From the NCBI RefSeq assembly GCF_004745575.1, contig NZ_RPEM01000005.1:124001-188000 (forward strand): a stretch of DNA of 64,000 nt. Reading direction: 5' to 3'. The notes beneath the pieces were generated by a model. That model saw only the letters and a list, made by a program, of their open reading frames with translations. It was not told where the DNA came from and did no database searches. Within the stretch, counting starts at the first letter, position 1. The number at the start of each line of letters is the position of its first letter. This document shows positions 7,647-16,519 of this stretch, in pieces. The translations under genes were made by a program, and so were the position numbers. The stretch is from Pseudotabrizicola sediminis. GTDB taxonomy: Bacteria; Pseudomonadota; Alphaproteobacteria; Rhodobacterales; Rhodobacteraceae.

Positions 7647-9662
7647 CTAGCCGTCACGCGCCGGGCGCGCAAGGGGGCGGCGGGTCTTTTCTGTGGGGGC
7701 GACCGAGGGGCTGTCTTCATCGTTCACGCCCGGTATGGCGCTGACCTGTGCGCTGGCCGGATTGCCTGCGGTTGAAGCGGATGGCGCGCCGGGTTGATCG
7801 AGCAGCACGAATTCGATCCGGCGGTTCGCTTCGCGCCCCGCCTCGGTGGCGTTGTCGGCAATCGGGTTCGCCTCGCCGTAACCGGTGGCTTTGAGCGCAT
7901 CGATTGTGACGCCGCGCCCTTGCAGCGCCAGCAGAACCGCATCGGCGCGGGCCTGACTGAGCGCCAGATTGCCGCTGTCGGAGCCCTGGCTGTCGGTATA
8001 GCCCGCGATTTCCATCTGCACGGTGGGGCAATCTTCCAGCACCTCGGCAAGGGCATCCATGATGCCCACGGTCTGGCCGTCGATTTCGGCAGAACCGGGG
8101 GGGAAGGTGATCTTGCGCGCGGCCAGAACGGCGGTCACATCGGCGGCACATTCCTGCGGGGTGGGCAGGGCGGCGAGGGGATCAAGCTCTTCATCATAGC
8201 GGACAGACACCTTGAAGGTCTGGCCCTGCCCCAGTTTGTCGGACAGCACCTGCGAGATGCGGCTGCGTGCGATCTGCGACCCGGTGACGCCTTCGACCTC
8301 GACCGTGTCGGCGCGGACCAGCAGGCGGCCTTCGGCAAGTTCGCCCAAAGCCTCGAGCCCGGCCAGCACGCGGACCGGCCAGCCATCGGGCAGGTCATTG
8401 TCGAGCCGTGTGGCGGAATAGACCTTGCCCACGCCGAAGCGGGCCTTGGCATAGCTGGTGGTGGCGTTGCGCAGCAACTCGTCCGTGACGCGCCCCCGCA
8501 ACTCGACCCGGCCATCGGCGGACAAGGTGGCGGTGAATTCGGCAGGCCCAAGGGCCGCGTCGGTGGCGCGTTCCAGCGTGGCGGTCAGCGAGAACACCTC
8601 GGGCAGGGCCGAGTCCAGCTCGCCTACGATGCGGTCGAAGTCGGACTGTGACACAGAGTCGGCGGCGACCAGCGAGACATCGGCATCGGAAAAGGTGATG
8701 GTCGCGGCACCAAGCGACGTGACGGCGGTGATGGCGGTGGCAACGGCATCGGCCCAGCTGGGGGTGGGGACGCCAAGGCCGACGATGCAGCTTGGCCGGC
8801 CCGGCACACCGGCGGCCATGCCTGCGGCAATGATGCGGGCGCGGGCGCGGTCGGTGTCGGCGGCGCAGGCATCAAAGCGCGCACCCTGTTCATCGAGCAC
8901 GAAGCGCAGGGTAAAGGGGGTCAGCACCGGACGCGGGGCCGAGATGTCGATGGACACCTGCAGCCCTTCGGGCCGGGCGTTGTTCAGCTCGTTCGTCAGG
9001 CGGCGCTGCTCTTCGGCGCTGGTGGCGATGGCAGTGACGCTGACCCGGCCCGCCGCGACCGAGACCTTGGACCGCGGCAGGCGTTTGACCGCCTCCATCC
9101 CGAAGGCAAAGGCTGCGTCCCAGCCTTCGGGCGCGGGATAGGCGGCGGTTTCCAGCATGTCGGAGATGGCGCCGTCAGACCGCAAGGCGCGCGCTTCGGT
9201 CAGCAGCGCCTCGGCGGAATCGCTGGTGGGCAGCAGGCCGATCAGCTGGATGCCATCATCATTGCGCAGCATTTCGACCGAGAACTTTGGGGCCTCGATC
9301 GCCTTGACCGGGGTGACATCCAGCATGTCGCGCACGCGCGAGGCGTCGATGACGGTGCCCGCCAGATTGACGGCGCGGAAGCGCGCGGCCTCATTCGGGG
9401 CGGTGCCGATCAGGTGCAGTTGCAGACCGTCGGCCTCTGCCGCGGCCCAGGTGATGCCAGCATCGAGCAGGCGCGAGGTGACGAGCTGTTCCGAGCGGGA
9501 TTCGATCCACAGGGCCGAGGCCCAGGCGGCGAAGGCGGCCACCACACCGGCCCCCGAGACCGCAGCAAGGGCGATGACGCCATGCGGCAGGTGGCCGCTG
9601 TCAAGCTGCGCCCGCGTGGTGGACATCAGGGCGGTGGTGCGAAGAAGCAGGCGCTTGGGCAA
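7647..9662 (-). CDS. OmpA-family protein with N-terminal anchor and BON-like repeats
   Basis: A 671-residue envelope protein. There is an N-terminal hydrophobic segment (about residues 28-52), then a long periplasmic region with BON-like alpha/beta units (for example GLQLHLIGTAPNEAARFRAV), then a C-terminal OmpA peptidoglycan-binding domain (about 516-620) with FPPGSAEIDG, GYTDSQGSD, LSQARADAV and GYGEANPIADN, and a disordered Pro/Ser/Ala tail ending in Arg-rich residues. The modular plan recalls mycobacterial ArfA-type proteins. I took a TTG start with AGGA 7 nt upstream; an ATG 12 codons later is an alternative. It probably links the inner membrane to peptidoglycan. Confidence 0.85.
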   Translation of the reverse strand: MPKRLLLRTTALMSTTRAQLDSGHLPHGVIALAAVSGAGVVAAFAAWASALWIESRSEQLVTSRLLDAGITWAAAEADGLQLHLIGTAPNEAARFRAVNLAGTVIDASRVRDMLDVTPVKAIEAPKFSVEMLRNDDGIQLIGLLPTSDSAEALLTEARALRSDGAISDMLETAAYPAPEGWDAAFAFGMEAVKRLPRSKVSVAAGRVSVTAIATSAEEQRRLTNELNNARPEGLQVSIDISAPRPVLTPFTLRFVLDEQGARFDACAADTDRARARIIAAGMAAGVPGRPSCIVGLGVPTPSWADAVATAITAVTSLGAATITFSDADVSLVAADSVSQSDFDRIVGELDSALPEVFSLTATLERATDAALGPAEFTATLSADGRVELRGRVTDELLRNATTSYAKARFGVGKVYSATRLDNDLPDGWPVRVLAGLEALGELAEGRLLVRADTVEVEGVTGSQIARSRISQVLSDKLGQGQTFKVSVRYDEELDPLAALPTPQECAADVTAVLAARKITFPPGSAEIDGQTVGIMDALAEVLEDCPTVQMEIAGYTDSQGSDSGNLALSQARADAVLLALQGRGVTIDALKATGYGEANPIADNATEAGREANRRIEFVLLDQPGAPSASTAGNPASAQVSAIPGVNDEDSPSVAPTEKTRRPLARPARDG

Positions 9663-9775
9663 GGCTCGGTTCCTGACTGAAGATCCTGACCGGGCCTTGG
9701 CCGACGGGCAGGGAGGCGCGGCCAGTTGACCGGTGATTCCCTTGCCGGTTTAAAAGCCGCAGCCGCCGTGATCAA

Positions 9776-10780
9776 TCAAAGTGCGGCGGCGGCGGCAAGA
9801 AACAGCGCAACGATCAGCCCGGCGTCGCGGTTCGCGCGGAACTGGGTCAGGCAGGAGGCAGGGTCATCGACGCGCAGCCGCGCCATCTGCCGCACCATAT
9901 GCCAGCCAAAGGCCCAGACCCCGCCAAGGGCGAGCGCCAGCTGCAACGGATCGCGCGTGGGCAAAAGGGCGAGGATCACCGCCAAGGCCATCAGCGCCAC
10001 GGTGGAGAGCAGGAACAGCTTCAGCCACCACGCCGTATGGGTGCCAAACAGCCGGGCGGTGGATTTGACGCCGATCAGGGCATCATCCTCGCGGTCCTGA
10101 TGGGCATAGATCGTGTCGTAATAGAGCGTCCATGTGATGCCGGACGCATAGAGCACCACTGCCGCCGGCGGCACCGTGCCTGCATGGGCCGCCCAGGCCA
10201 GAACCGCGCCCCAGTTGAACGCGAGCCCCAGAAACAGCTGCGGCCACCATGTGAAGCGCTTGGCAAAGGGGTAGATCGCCACCAGGGCCAGCGAGGCGAT
10301 GCCAAGGCCGATGGCCAGCCAGTTGTAGCTGAACAGGATGAGCGCGGCGAGGGCCGCCTGCACCGCCATCCAGATCAGCGCCTGGCGCACCGAAACCTGA
10401 CCCGAGGGAATCGGGCGCGACCGGGTGCGGGCCACTTTCCCGTCGATGTGGCGGTCGGTGATGTCGTTCCAGGTGCAGCCCGCGCCGCGCATGAGGAACG
10501 CCCCGGCGCCGCAGCTGACCGCCAGCCACAGATCCCAGAGGCGGTAGCCATCCACCGCCGCGGCAAGCGCGATGCCCCAGAAGCAGGGGATCAGCAAGAG
10601 CCAGGTGCCGATGGGCCGGTCCGCGCGGCTGAGCCGAAGGTAGGGACGGGTGGGGGGCGGCGCGTAGAGGTCGACCCAGTTGTCCTTTGGCGCGTCGGCT
10701 ACAGGGCCGGAAGATTGGCCGGAGGATGGTCCGGGCGATTGGCTGTGCGCCACCTCTGGCATTTCCGGGAATTGGGTCAT
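9776..10780 (-). CDS. ubiA: 4-hydroxybenzoate polyprenyltransferase
   Basis: Attaches the polyprenyl tail to 4-hydroxybenzoate in ubiquinone biosynthesis, in the inner membrane. The 334-residue protein has about eight hydrophobic helices and both Asp-rich prenyl-diphosphate/Mg motifs: NDITDRHID (about residues 105-113) and YDTIYAHQDREDD (about 235). A Pro/Ser-rich N-terminal extension of about 45 residues precedes the conserved YLRLSRADRPIG. The start lies only 12 nt from the divergent rsmE start, so promoter elements must lie inside one or both coding regions. Confidence 0.95.
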   Translation of the reverse strand: MTQFPEMPEVAHSQSPGPSSGQSSGPVADAPKDNWVDLYAPPPTRPYLRLSRADRPIGTWLLLIPCFWGIALAAAVDGYRLWDLWLAVSCGAGAFLMRGAGCTWNDITDRHIDGKVARTRSRPIPSGQVSVRQALIWMAVQAALAALILFSYNWLAIGLGIASLALVAIYPFAKRFTWWPQLFLGLAFNWGAVLAWAAHAGTVPPAAVVLYASGITWTLYYDTIYAHQDREDDALIGVKSTARLFGTHTAWWLKLFLLSTVALMALAVILALLPTRDPLQLALALGGVWAFGWHMVRQMARLRVDDPASCLTQFRANRDAGLIVALFLAAAAAL

Positions 10781-10792
10781 AGCGTGGGGCCT

Positions 10793-11527
10793 ATGGATAC
10801 AAAGGTCAGACTCTATGTAGATCAGCCCTTGGGCGCGGGGCAAGCCGTGGCGGTCGGCCCCGAGCAGGCGACCTATCTGTTTGCGGTGATGCGTCTGGCC
10901 GTGGGGGCAGGGGTGTTGCTGTTCAACGGGCGGGATGGCGAATGGCTGGCGCGGGTGGTGGATGCGGGCAAGCGGCGCGGGGCCCTGGTGTGCGAAGCGC
11001 AGACCCGGGCCTTGCAGTTGCCGCCCGACCTGTGGCTGCTGTTTTCGCCGGTCCGCAAGGAGCGCACCAATTTCATCGTGGAAAAGGCGGTGGAGCTGGG
11101 GGTGTCGCGGCTGATGCCGGTGACCACGCGGTTCACGCAAAGCGAGCGCTGGCGGCAGGACAAGCAGCTGGCCCATGCGATCGAGGCGGCCGAGCAATGC
11201 GGGGCCACATCGGTACCACAGGTGGGCGATGTGCAGCCGCTGGAGCGCGCGCTGGCGGGCTGGCCCGAGGGGCGGGTGCTGATCTGGGCCGATGAGGCGC
11301 TGGCGGGGTCCGGGACGGGCGCTGCGGCCCTGACGGGCGTTGACGCGGGTACCCAAGGCGCGATTCTGATCGGGCCGGAGGGTGGGTTTTCCGACGACGA
11401 AAAGGCGCTGCTGCGCGGCCTGCCCTTTGTGCGGCCCATCAGCCTGGGTCCGCGCATCCTGCGTGCCGAGACAGCGGCGGTGGCGGCGCTGGTGTTGTGG
11501 CAGATGGCCGCAGGGGACTGGCGATGA
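10793..11527 (+). CDS. rsmE: 16S rRNA (uracil(1498)-N3)-methyltransferase
   Basis: Methylates N3 of U1498 in the 16S rRNA decoding region using S-adenosylmethionine. The 244-residue protein shows SPOUT-fold family hallmarks: KERTNFIVEKAVELGVS, FTQSERW, IGPEGGFSDDE and the knot motif LGPRILRAETA. It is transcribed divergently from ubiA and overlaps the next gene by 4 nt (ATGA). No Shine-Dalgarno is evident in the 12-nt spacer, so the mRNA may be leaderless or start inside ubiA. Confidence 0.95.
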   Translation: MDTKVRLYVDQPLGAGQAVAVGPEQATYLFAVMRLAVGAGVLLFNGRDGEWLARVVDAGKRRGALVCEAQTRALQLPPDLWLLFSPVRKERTNFIVEKAVELGVSRLMPVTTRFTQSERWRQDKQLAHAIEAAEQCGATSVPQVGDVQPLERALAGWPEGRVLIWADEALAGSGTGAAALTGVDAGTQGAILIGPEGGFSDDEKALLRGLPFVRPISLGPRILRAETAAVAALVLWQMAAGDWR

Positions 11528-12090
11528 TCCGCCCCGAGGCGCAGGCCGCGCTGTGGCGCTGGCGCGAGGTGGCTGTGGGCGTGGCGGTGCTGGGCTTTGG
11601 CCTGTGGCTGATGCGGCTGGGGGGCTATCTGTTGCTTCCCTTGGGCGCGGCGGTGGGCCTGGGCGGCGTGGCTCTGGGCGTGCTGGCCTGGCGGCGGCTG
11701 CGCTTTGTGCCGGTGGGCGAGGCCCCGGGCGTGGTGCAGGTGGATGAGGGGCAGGTCAGCTATATGGGCCCGCAGGTGGGCGGCTTTGTGTCGTTGCGCG
11801 ATCTGGCAGAGCTGCGGCTGATTTCGATGCGCGGGCGGCGGCTGTGGCGGTTGAAGCAGACCGACGGGCAGGCCCTGCTGATTCCGGTCGAGGCGGCGGG
11901 GGCCGAGGCGCTGTTCGACGCGTTTTCCAGCCTGCCGGGGTTGTCGAGCGCCGATCTGCTGGCGGCGCTGGCCCCAGTGCCCGGCACTGGCAGCCGCGCA
12001 GTGATGGCGGGTGGCGAAAACCGGGTGGTCTGGCGCAGGGCCGGGCGCGGGGTGGTGGCGCAAGGCGGCGCGCGCCCGGCGGACCAATAA
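11524..12090 (+). CDS. Conserved membrane protein of unknown function
   Basis: A 188-residue protein with two closely spaced N-terminal transmembrane helices (about residues 13-57, very Gly/Leu/Val-rich) and a cytoplasmic-type C-terminal domain of beta and helical character (VGEAPGVVQVDEGQVSYMGP, FVSLRDLAELRLISMRGRRLWRLKQTDG). The plan resembles small bacterial PH-like membrane proteins but I cannot assign a family. It is translationally coupled to rsmE by an ATGA overlap. Confidence 0.8.
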   Translation: MIRPEAQAALWRWREVAVGVAVLGFGLWLMRLGGYLLLPLGAAVGLGGVALGVLAWRRLRFVPVGEAPGVVQVDEGQVSYMGPQVGGFVSLRDLAELRLISMRGRRLWRLKQTDGQALLIPVEAAGAEALFDAFSSLPGLSSADLLAALAPVPGTGSRAVMAGGENRVVWRRAGRGVVAQGGARPADQ

Positions 12091-12198
12091 CGTTTTGTGA
12101 TATGTCGCCGCTGCTGCATCGCGCCGTCTTGACTCGGGCCACGGCGCAAGACACCTGTGAGGCGCAAACCCAGTGACCACAGCCGGAGCCTGAAGCCC

Positions 12199-13545
12199 AT
12201 GTCCATTCCACAATCCGGCGGCGGTCAGATCGAGTCTTTTCATCAGCTGGCAGAGCTGATGGAATCGGGCAACAAGCCGAAATCCGACTGGCGCATCGGC
12301 ACCGAGCATGAAAAATTCGGCTGGCTGGAGGGCAGCCATGCGCCCTTGCCTTATGCGGGCGACCGTTCAATCTCGGCCCTGTTCGCGGGCCTTGAGGCGC
12401 GCTTTGGCTGGACTCCGGTGCGCGAGGCCGGCAATGTGATCGGCCTGCACCGCAACGGGGCCAATATCAGCCTGGAACCCGGCGGGCAGTTCGAATTGTC
12501 GGGGGCCATGATGTCCGACATGCACGAGACGGCGGCAGAGCTGCGCCTGCATCTGGACGAGGTGGCAGAAATTGCCGGGCCGATGGGTGTGCGCTTCATG
12601 GGGATCGGCGCCGCGCCGGAATGGACCCATGCGCAAATGCCGGTGATGCCCAAGGGCCGCTACCGGCTGATGACCGATTACATGGGCCGCGTCGGCACCC
12701 ATGGCACGCAGATGATGTACCGCACCTCGACCGTGCAGGTGAACCTCGACTACGCGTCTGAGGCGGATATGGTGAAAAAGCTGCGGGTGGCGCTTGCGCT
12801 GCAGCCGGTGGCGACGGCGCTGTTTGCGTCCAGCCCGTTTTTTGATGGCAAGCCCAATGACCACCGCAGCTGGCGCAGCCGGATCTGGCGGGGGCTGGAT
12901 GACAGCCGCACGGGGATGCTGCCGTTTGCCTTTGATGAGGGCTTCGGCTTTCAGGCCTATGTCGACTGGGTGCTGGATGTGCCGATGTATTTCGTCTACC
13001 GCGACGGGACGTACATCAACGCTTTGGGCCAGTCGTTCCGCGATTTCCTGAAAGGTGAGTTGCCGGCGCTGCCGGGCGAATTGCCCACCCTGTCGGACTG
13101 GGCTGACCATATGACCACGGTGTTCCCCGAGGCGCGTGTCAAGAAATACATCGAAATGCGCGGGGCCGATTGCGGGGATGAGGCGCATATCAACGCGCTG
13201 CCCGCCTTCTGGCTGGGGCTGATGTATGACCAGTCTGCGCTGGATGCGGCGTGGGATCTGGTCAAAGGGTTTGATGCGGCCACCCGCGAAGGCTTGCGCG
13301 TTGCAGCCTCGGTCTCTGCCCTGAAGGGCGAGGCGGATGGGGTGCGGCTGGAGGCGCTGGCACGCGCGGCGGTGGCGCTGTCGCAGGCGGGGCTGGTGGC
13401 GCGTGGGCTTGGCGAAGAGATCTATCTTGGGCCTTTGCACCGGTCGCTGGCTGAGGGCGAAGTGCAGGCAGACCGCTGGCTGCGGTTGTATGAAACGGAA
13501 TGGGATCGCTCACTGACCCCGATCTATCAGGCGGCCAGCCTCTGA
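12199..13545 (+). CDS. gshA: Glutamate-cysteine ligase (plant/alphaproteobacterial type)
   Basis: Forms gamma-glutamylcysteine from glutamate, cysteine and ATP, the first step of glutathione synthesis. The 448-residue length and motifs (RIGTEHEKFGW near residues 32-42, SLEPGGQFELSGA, MPKGRYRLMTDYM, YRTSTVQVNLDY, FRDFLKGELP) match the class found in plants and alphaproteobacteria. I chose the ATG at 12199, preceded by GGAG, over a GTG 14 codons upstream. The gene stands alone. A GTCTTG-N15-CAAGAC inverted repeat lies about 50-75 nt upstream. Confidence 0.95.
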   Translation: MSIPQSGGGQIESFHQLAELMESGNKPKSDWRIGTEHEKFGWLEGSHAPLPYAGDRSISALFAGLEARFGWTPVREAGNVIGLHRNGANISLEPGGQFELSGAMMSDMHETAAELRLHLDEVAEIAGPMGVRFMGIGAAPEWTHAQMPVMPKGRYRLMTDYMGRVGTHGTQMMYRTSTVQVNLDYASEADMVKKLRVALALQPVATALFASSPFFDGKPNDHRSWRSRIWRGLDDSRTGMLPFAFDEGFGFQAYVDWVLDVPMYFVYRDGTYINALGQSFRDFLKGELPALPGELPTLSDWADHMTTVFPEARVKKYIEMRGADCGDEAHINALPAFWLGLMYDQSALDAAWDLVKGFDAATREGLRVAASVSALKGEADGVRLEALARAAVALSQAGLVARGLGEEIYLGPLHRSLAEGEVQADRWLRLYETEWDRSLTPIYQAASL

Positions 13546-13546
13546 A

Positions 13547-13560
13547 GGGGGCCAGCCCCC
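13547..13560 (+). terminator. Short G/C hairpin after gshA
   Basis: A run of G followed within 4 nt by a run of C starts immediately after the gshA stop codon. It could form a 4-5 bp hairpin but has no T-run. The rest of the gap to plsY shows no further feature. Confidence 0.3.
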
Positions 13561-13674
13561 CGTGTGGAACGCATTGCCGAGGAGACGCGGCGCAGCCCGC
13601 GCGACGAGATAAAAACAACGCGGCGCAGCCGCTCTATCGGATCAGCTGTCGAAGGCGGGCACGGCGGTAGGGGG

Positions 13675-14280
13675 TTATTTCTTGCCGATCCTTGGCTCGG
13701 TGCCCCGACGCAGGCGCGCGATGTTGGTGCTGTGGCGGGCGAAGATCAGCGCACCCAGGATGATGGACAGCAAGGTCATCTGCGGGTAGCCCAGCACCGC
13801 CAGCCAGACCGGGGCCAGGGCGGCGGCGACCAGTGCCGAAAGCGACGAGATGCGGCTGATGGCGGCCGTCACCGCCCAGGTGGCGCAGGCGGCAAGGCCG
13901 ACGGGCCAGGCGAGTGCCAGCAGCGTGCCGAGGAAGGTGGCCACACCCTTGCCGCCCTTGAACCCCAGCCAGACCGGGAACAGGTGGCCAAGAAAGCTGA
14001 ACAACGCCGCCACCTGAGCAGCATCCGGCCCCACCACCGCGCGGGCGATCAGCACGGCGATGCCGCCTTTGCCCGCGTCCAGCAGCAGGGTGGCAAGGGC
14101 CGCAGGTTTGTTGCCGGTGCGCAGCACATTGGTGGCCCCGATATTGCCGGAGCCTATGGCGCGCAGATCGCCCAGACCGAACAGGCGGGTGATGACCACG
14201 CCAAAGGGCACCGAGCCCAACAGATAGGCAAGGGCGGCGGTCAGGGCCAGCACCAACGGCGCAGAGGTGAAGTCGGGCAT
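13675..14280 (-). CDS. plsY: Glycerol-3-phosphate acyltransferase, acyl-phosphate dependent
   Basis: Transfers an acyl group from acyl-phosphate to glycerol-3-phosphate, the first step of phospholipid synthesis, in the inner membrane. The 201-residue protein has the PlsY hydrophobic helices and its three conserved loops: GSVPFG, GSGNIGATNVLR and LGHLFPVWLGFKGGKGVAT. It is the last gene of the pyrB unit, 6 nt after the dihydroorotase-like gene. Confidence 0.95.
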   Translation of the reverse strand: MPDFTSAPLVLALTAALAYLLGSVPFGVVITRLFGLGDLRAIGSGNIGATNVLRTGNKPAALATLLLDAGKGGIAVLIARAVVGPDAAQVAALFSFLGHLFPVWLGFKGGKGVATFLGTLLALAWPVGLAACATWAVTAAISRISSLSALVAAALAPVWLAVLGYPQMTLLSIILGALIFARHSTNIARLRRGTEPRIGKK

Positions 14281-14286
14281 TTCGCT

Positions 14287-15588
14287 TTAGGCTCCGTAAA
14301 CCTGATGGCCGGCGACAAAGGTTGCCAGAACCTTACCCTCCATCCGTGTGCCGTCAAAGGGCGTGTTTTTCGATTTCGACTGGAGGGTGAAGCGGTCAAG
14401 CACGAAGGGCGTGTCGGGGTTGAACAGGACAAGGTCAGCAGGGGCACCCTCCACCATACGGCCCTGCGGCAGGCCAAGGCGGCGGGCGGGGTTCAGCGAC
14501 AGGGCGCGGAACAGTTGTGGCAGTGACAGTTGGCCCGCGTGCAGCAGGCGCAGGGCGGCGGGGAGCAGGGTCTGCAGGCCCACGGCGCCGCTGGCGGCGT
14601 CTTCAAACGGCAGGCGTTTGGATTCTTCGTCTGCGGGCGTGTGGAAGCTGCCGATCACGTCGATCAGACCGCTTGCCACCGCGTCGATCATCGCCAGACG
14701 GTCATCTTCGGAGCGCAGGGGCGGGGTGAGCTTGAAGAAGGTGCGGTAATCGCCCACGTCGAATTCGTTCAGCGTCAGATGGTGGATCGACACGCCTGCG
14801 GTCACGTCCAGCCCATTGGCCTTGGCGCGTTCCAGCGCGGGCAGGCTGCGGGCGGTGGTGATCTGGTCGGCGTGGTAGCGCGCGCCTGTCATCTCGATCA
14901 GGCCAAGGTCGCGGTCCAGCCCGATGCGTTCGGCCATCGGATGCACCGCCGGGATGCCGCGCAATGATGCGAACTTGCCGCTGGTGGCGGCGGCCCCGTG
15001 CGACAGCCCCGGTTCCTGCGGGTGGCCGATGACCAGTGCGCCCAGGCTGCGGGCGTAGGTGAGGGCGCGCGACAGCACCTTGGGGTCGGTGGTGACGCGG
15101 GTGGCGTCGGTGAAGGCGATGGCCCCGGCGTCGAGCAGAAAGCCGATCTCGGTCATTTCGCGCCCGTCGCGCCCCTTGGTCAGGGCCGCCATATGGCGGA
15201 TGCGCACCGGCGACGCCTCTGCCGCGCGGCGGGTGACGAATTCCAGCACCTCGGGCGTGTCGATGGCGGGCGTGGTGTCGGGGCGGGCGATGATCGTCGT
15301 GACGCCGCCCGCCGCTGCCGCAAGACCGGCGGAGCGGAAGGATTCCTTGTGCCGTTCGCCAGGTTCGCCGATCTTTACGCCCCAGTCGATAATGCCTGGG
15401 GCAAGGCAGGCCCCGCCGCAGTCGATGACCTGCGCGCCCTTGGGGGCCGAGGCCGCGCCGATGGCGGCGATCTGACCGGCGTCGATGATCACATTGCCTA
15501 AGATGATGGTATCGCCTTCGGGGTCGATGATGCGGGCGTTTTCCAAAAACAGGGTCATCGGCGGGCCTTTGTGCAGCAGAGGGGTCAT
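14287..15588 (-). CDS. Dihydroorotase-like protein lacking catalytic residues (PyrC'/PyrX type)
   Basis: A 433-residue class I dihydroorotase homologue (APGIIDWG, REMTEIGFLLDAGAIAFTDA, SLNPARRLGLPQGRMVEG). The metal-binding Asp-x-His-x-His motif reads D68-W-G-V-K72, so both histidines are lost. The catalytic TDHAPH motif reads SFHTPA (314-319), replacing the Asp with Phe. It is therefore probably not an active dihydroorotase. Pseudomonas has an inactive PyrC' encoded with pyrB that assembles the transcarbamoylase dodecamer, and location in the pyrB operon fits that role here. The start is supported by a 4-nt ATGA overlap with the previous gene and by GGAAGGA upstream. Confidence 0.88.
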   Translation of the reverse strand: MTPLLHKGPPMTLFLENARIIDPEGDTIILGNVIIDAGQIAAIGAASAPKGAQVIDCGGACLAPGIIDWGVKIGEPGERHKESFRSAGLAAAAGGVTTIIARPDTTPAIDTPEVLEFVTRRAAEASPVRIRHMAALTKGRDGREMTEIGFLLDAGAIAFTDATRVTTDPKVLSRALTYARSLGALVIGHPQEPGLSHGAAATSGKFASLRGIPAVHPMAERIGLDRDLGLIEMTGARYHADQITTARSLPALERAKANGLDVTAGVSIHHLTLNEFDVGDYRTFFKLTPPLRSEDDRLAMIDAVASGLIDVIGSFHTPADEESKRLPFEDAASGAVGLQTLLPAALRLLHAGQLSLPQLFRALSLNPARRLGLPQGRMVEGAPADLVLFNPDTPFVLDRFTLQSKSKNTPFDGTRMEGKVLATFVAGHQVYGA

Positions 15589-15998
15589 CGCAGTCCTTCC
15601 GTCAGGCGGGCCGCATCGTCGGCGGGGGAGGCGAGGTATTTGATCAGGTGCTTGTCACCCGTGGTGGTGGTGACCTGGACCGAGCCGAAGAAGGGCCGCG
15701 CGGTCTTGATCTGGACGCGCGGCACGGTCAGCCCGCGCGGGCCGATCAAGCGGTGCGAGGTCAGATACCACAGATCGGTCAGCGCTTCGGAGGCGACGTA
15801 GGCGGCGCGGGCGGCGATGGCGAGGGCCGCGCCGATGGGGCCCATGACCGGATAGGGGTTGCCCTGCCACAGCAGCCACAGGCCGACCGCTGCACCCAGC
15901 ACGACCGCCATGATCAGATGCGCGCGCCAGTAGGTCAGGCGGTCGGGGGTGAAGGTGGCCAGAAGCGTTTCGCCTTCGTTGAGGACAGGCGCTGTCAT
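15585..15998 (-). CDS. Small membrane protein with PH-like domain, unknown function
   Basis: A 137-residue protein with a short N-terminal segment, two transmembrane helices (about residues 25-70) and a C-terminal bacterial PH-like region (ALTDLWYLTSHRLIGPRGLTVPRVQIKTARPFFGSVQVTT, read in parts). It sits inside the pyrB operon with 4-nt overlaps on both sides, so it is translationally coupled to pyrimidine genes. Its function is unknown. Confidence 0.78.
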   Translation of the reverse strand: MTAPVLNEGETLLATFTPDRLTYWRAHLIMAVVLGAAVGLWLLWQGNPYPVMGPIGAALAIAARAAYVASEALTDLWYLTSHRLIGPRGLTVPRVQIKTARPFFGSVQVTTTTGDKHLIKYLASPADDAARLTEGLR

Positions 15999-16519
15999 CC
16001 GGCCCCCCAGATGAACAGGGCGACAAAGATCGCCAGCAGGATCAGCACCACCGTGGCCACCCGGCCCGACATCGCGGCGTCAGAGGGGCGTTTGGCGGTT
16101 TGGACCGGGAGAATGTCGGCTTCGGGGTTATAGGGGGCCATGCCGATGCGGGCGGGGGAGGGCACCTCGTCATACCGCCCGATCAGTTGCAGGGGCGGGC
16201 GGGGCGACAGGCTGCCCTGGCCAAGCGCGGCGCGGAAGACCAGCAGCAGCGGGCCGCGCAGGGCATCAAGGGTGGCTGCGTCGGCGGCGAGGCTTTCCTC
16301 GGCGATGCCCTGACCTTCGGCCAGATAGCGCGACAGCCCATATTCGGTGAAGGCGTCGGCGTCGAGCAGTTCGGTGTGGGCGGGGTCGACCGCGTTGACG
16401 CCCATGGCATCCGCCAGCGGGCCGCGCGCGAAGGCTTCGGCTTCGCTTTCGGGCAGGTTGATGGCGAAGACCCAGACGCAACGCTCAAAGCCCGGGGGGA
16501 TGGTGAGTGTATCGGTCAT
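15995..16519 (-). CDS. Tail-anchored protein of unknown function in the pyrB operon
   Basis: A 174-residue protein with a soluble N-terminal domain of about 145 residues and a single C-terminal transmembrane helix ([19 protein letters not shown]). This suggests a tail-anchored protein facing the cytoplasm. The soluble part begins with [21 protein letters not shown], possibly a small ferredoxin-like alpha/beta fold. I recognise no family. It overlaps pyrB and the PH-like gene by 4 nt each, so it is expressed with them. Confidence 0.75.
   Translation of the reverse strand: MTDTLTIPPGFERCVWVFAINLPESEAEAFARGPLADAMGVNAVDPAHTELLDADAFTEYGLSRYLAEGQGIAEESLAADAATLDALRGPLLLVFRAALGQGSLSPRPPLQLIGRYDEVPSPARIGMAPYNPEADILPVQTAKRPSDAAMSGRVATVVLILLAIFVALFIWGAG

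Noticed and set aside
9899-10792. Upstream extension of the rsmE frame by about 298 codons
   Set aside because: It is antisense to ubiA, which has both prenyltransferase Asp motifs.
12126-12152. GTCTTG-N15-CAAGAC inverted repeat upstream of gshA as an operator
   Set aside because: Short arms in G+C-rich DNA and no supporting promoter spacing; mentioned under gshA but not listed as a site.
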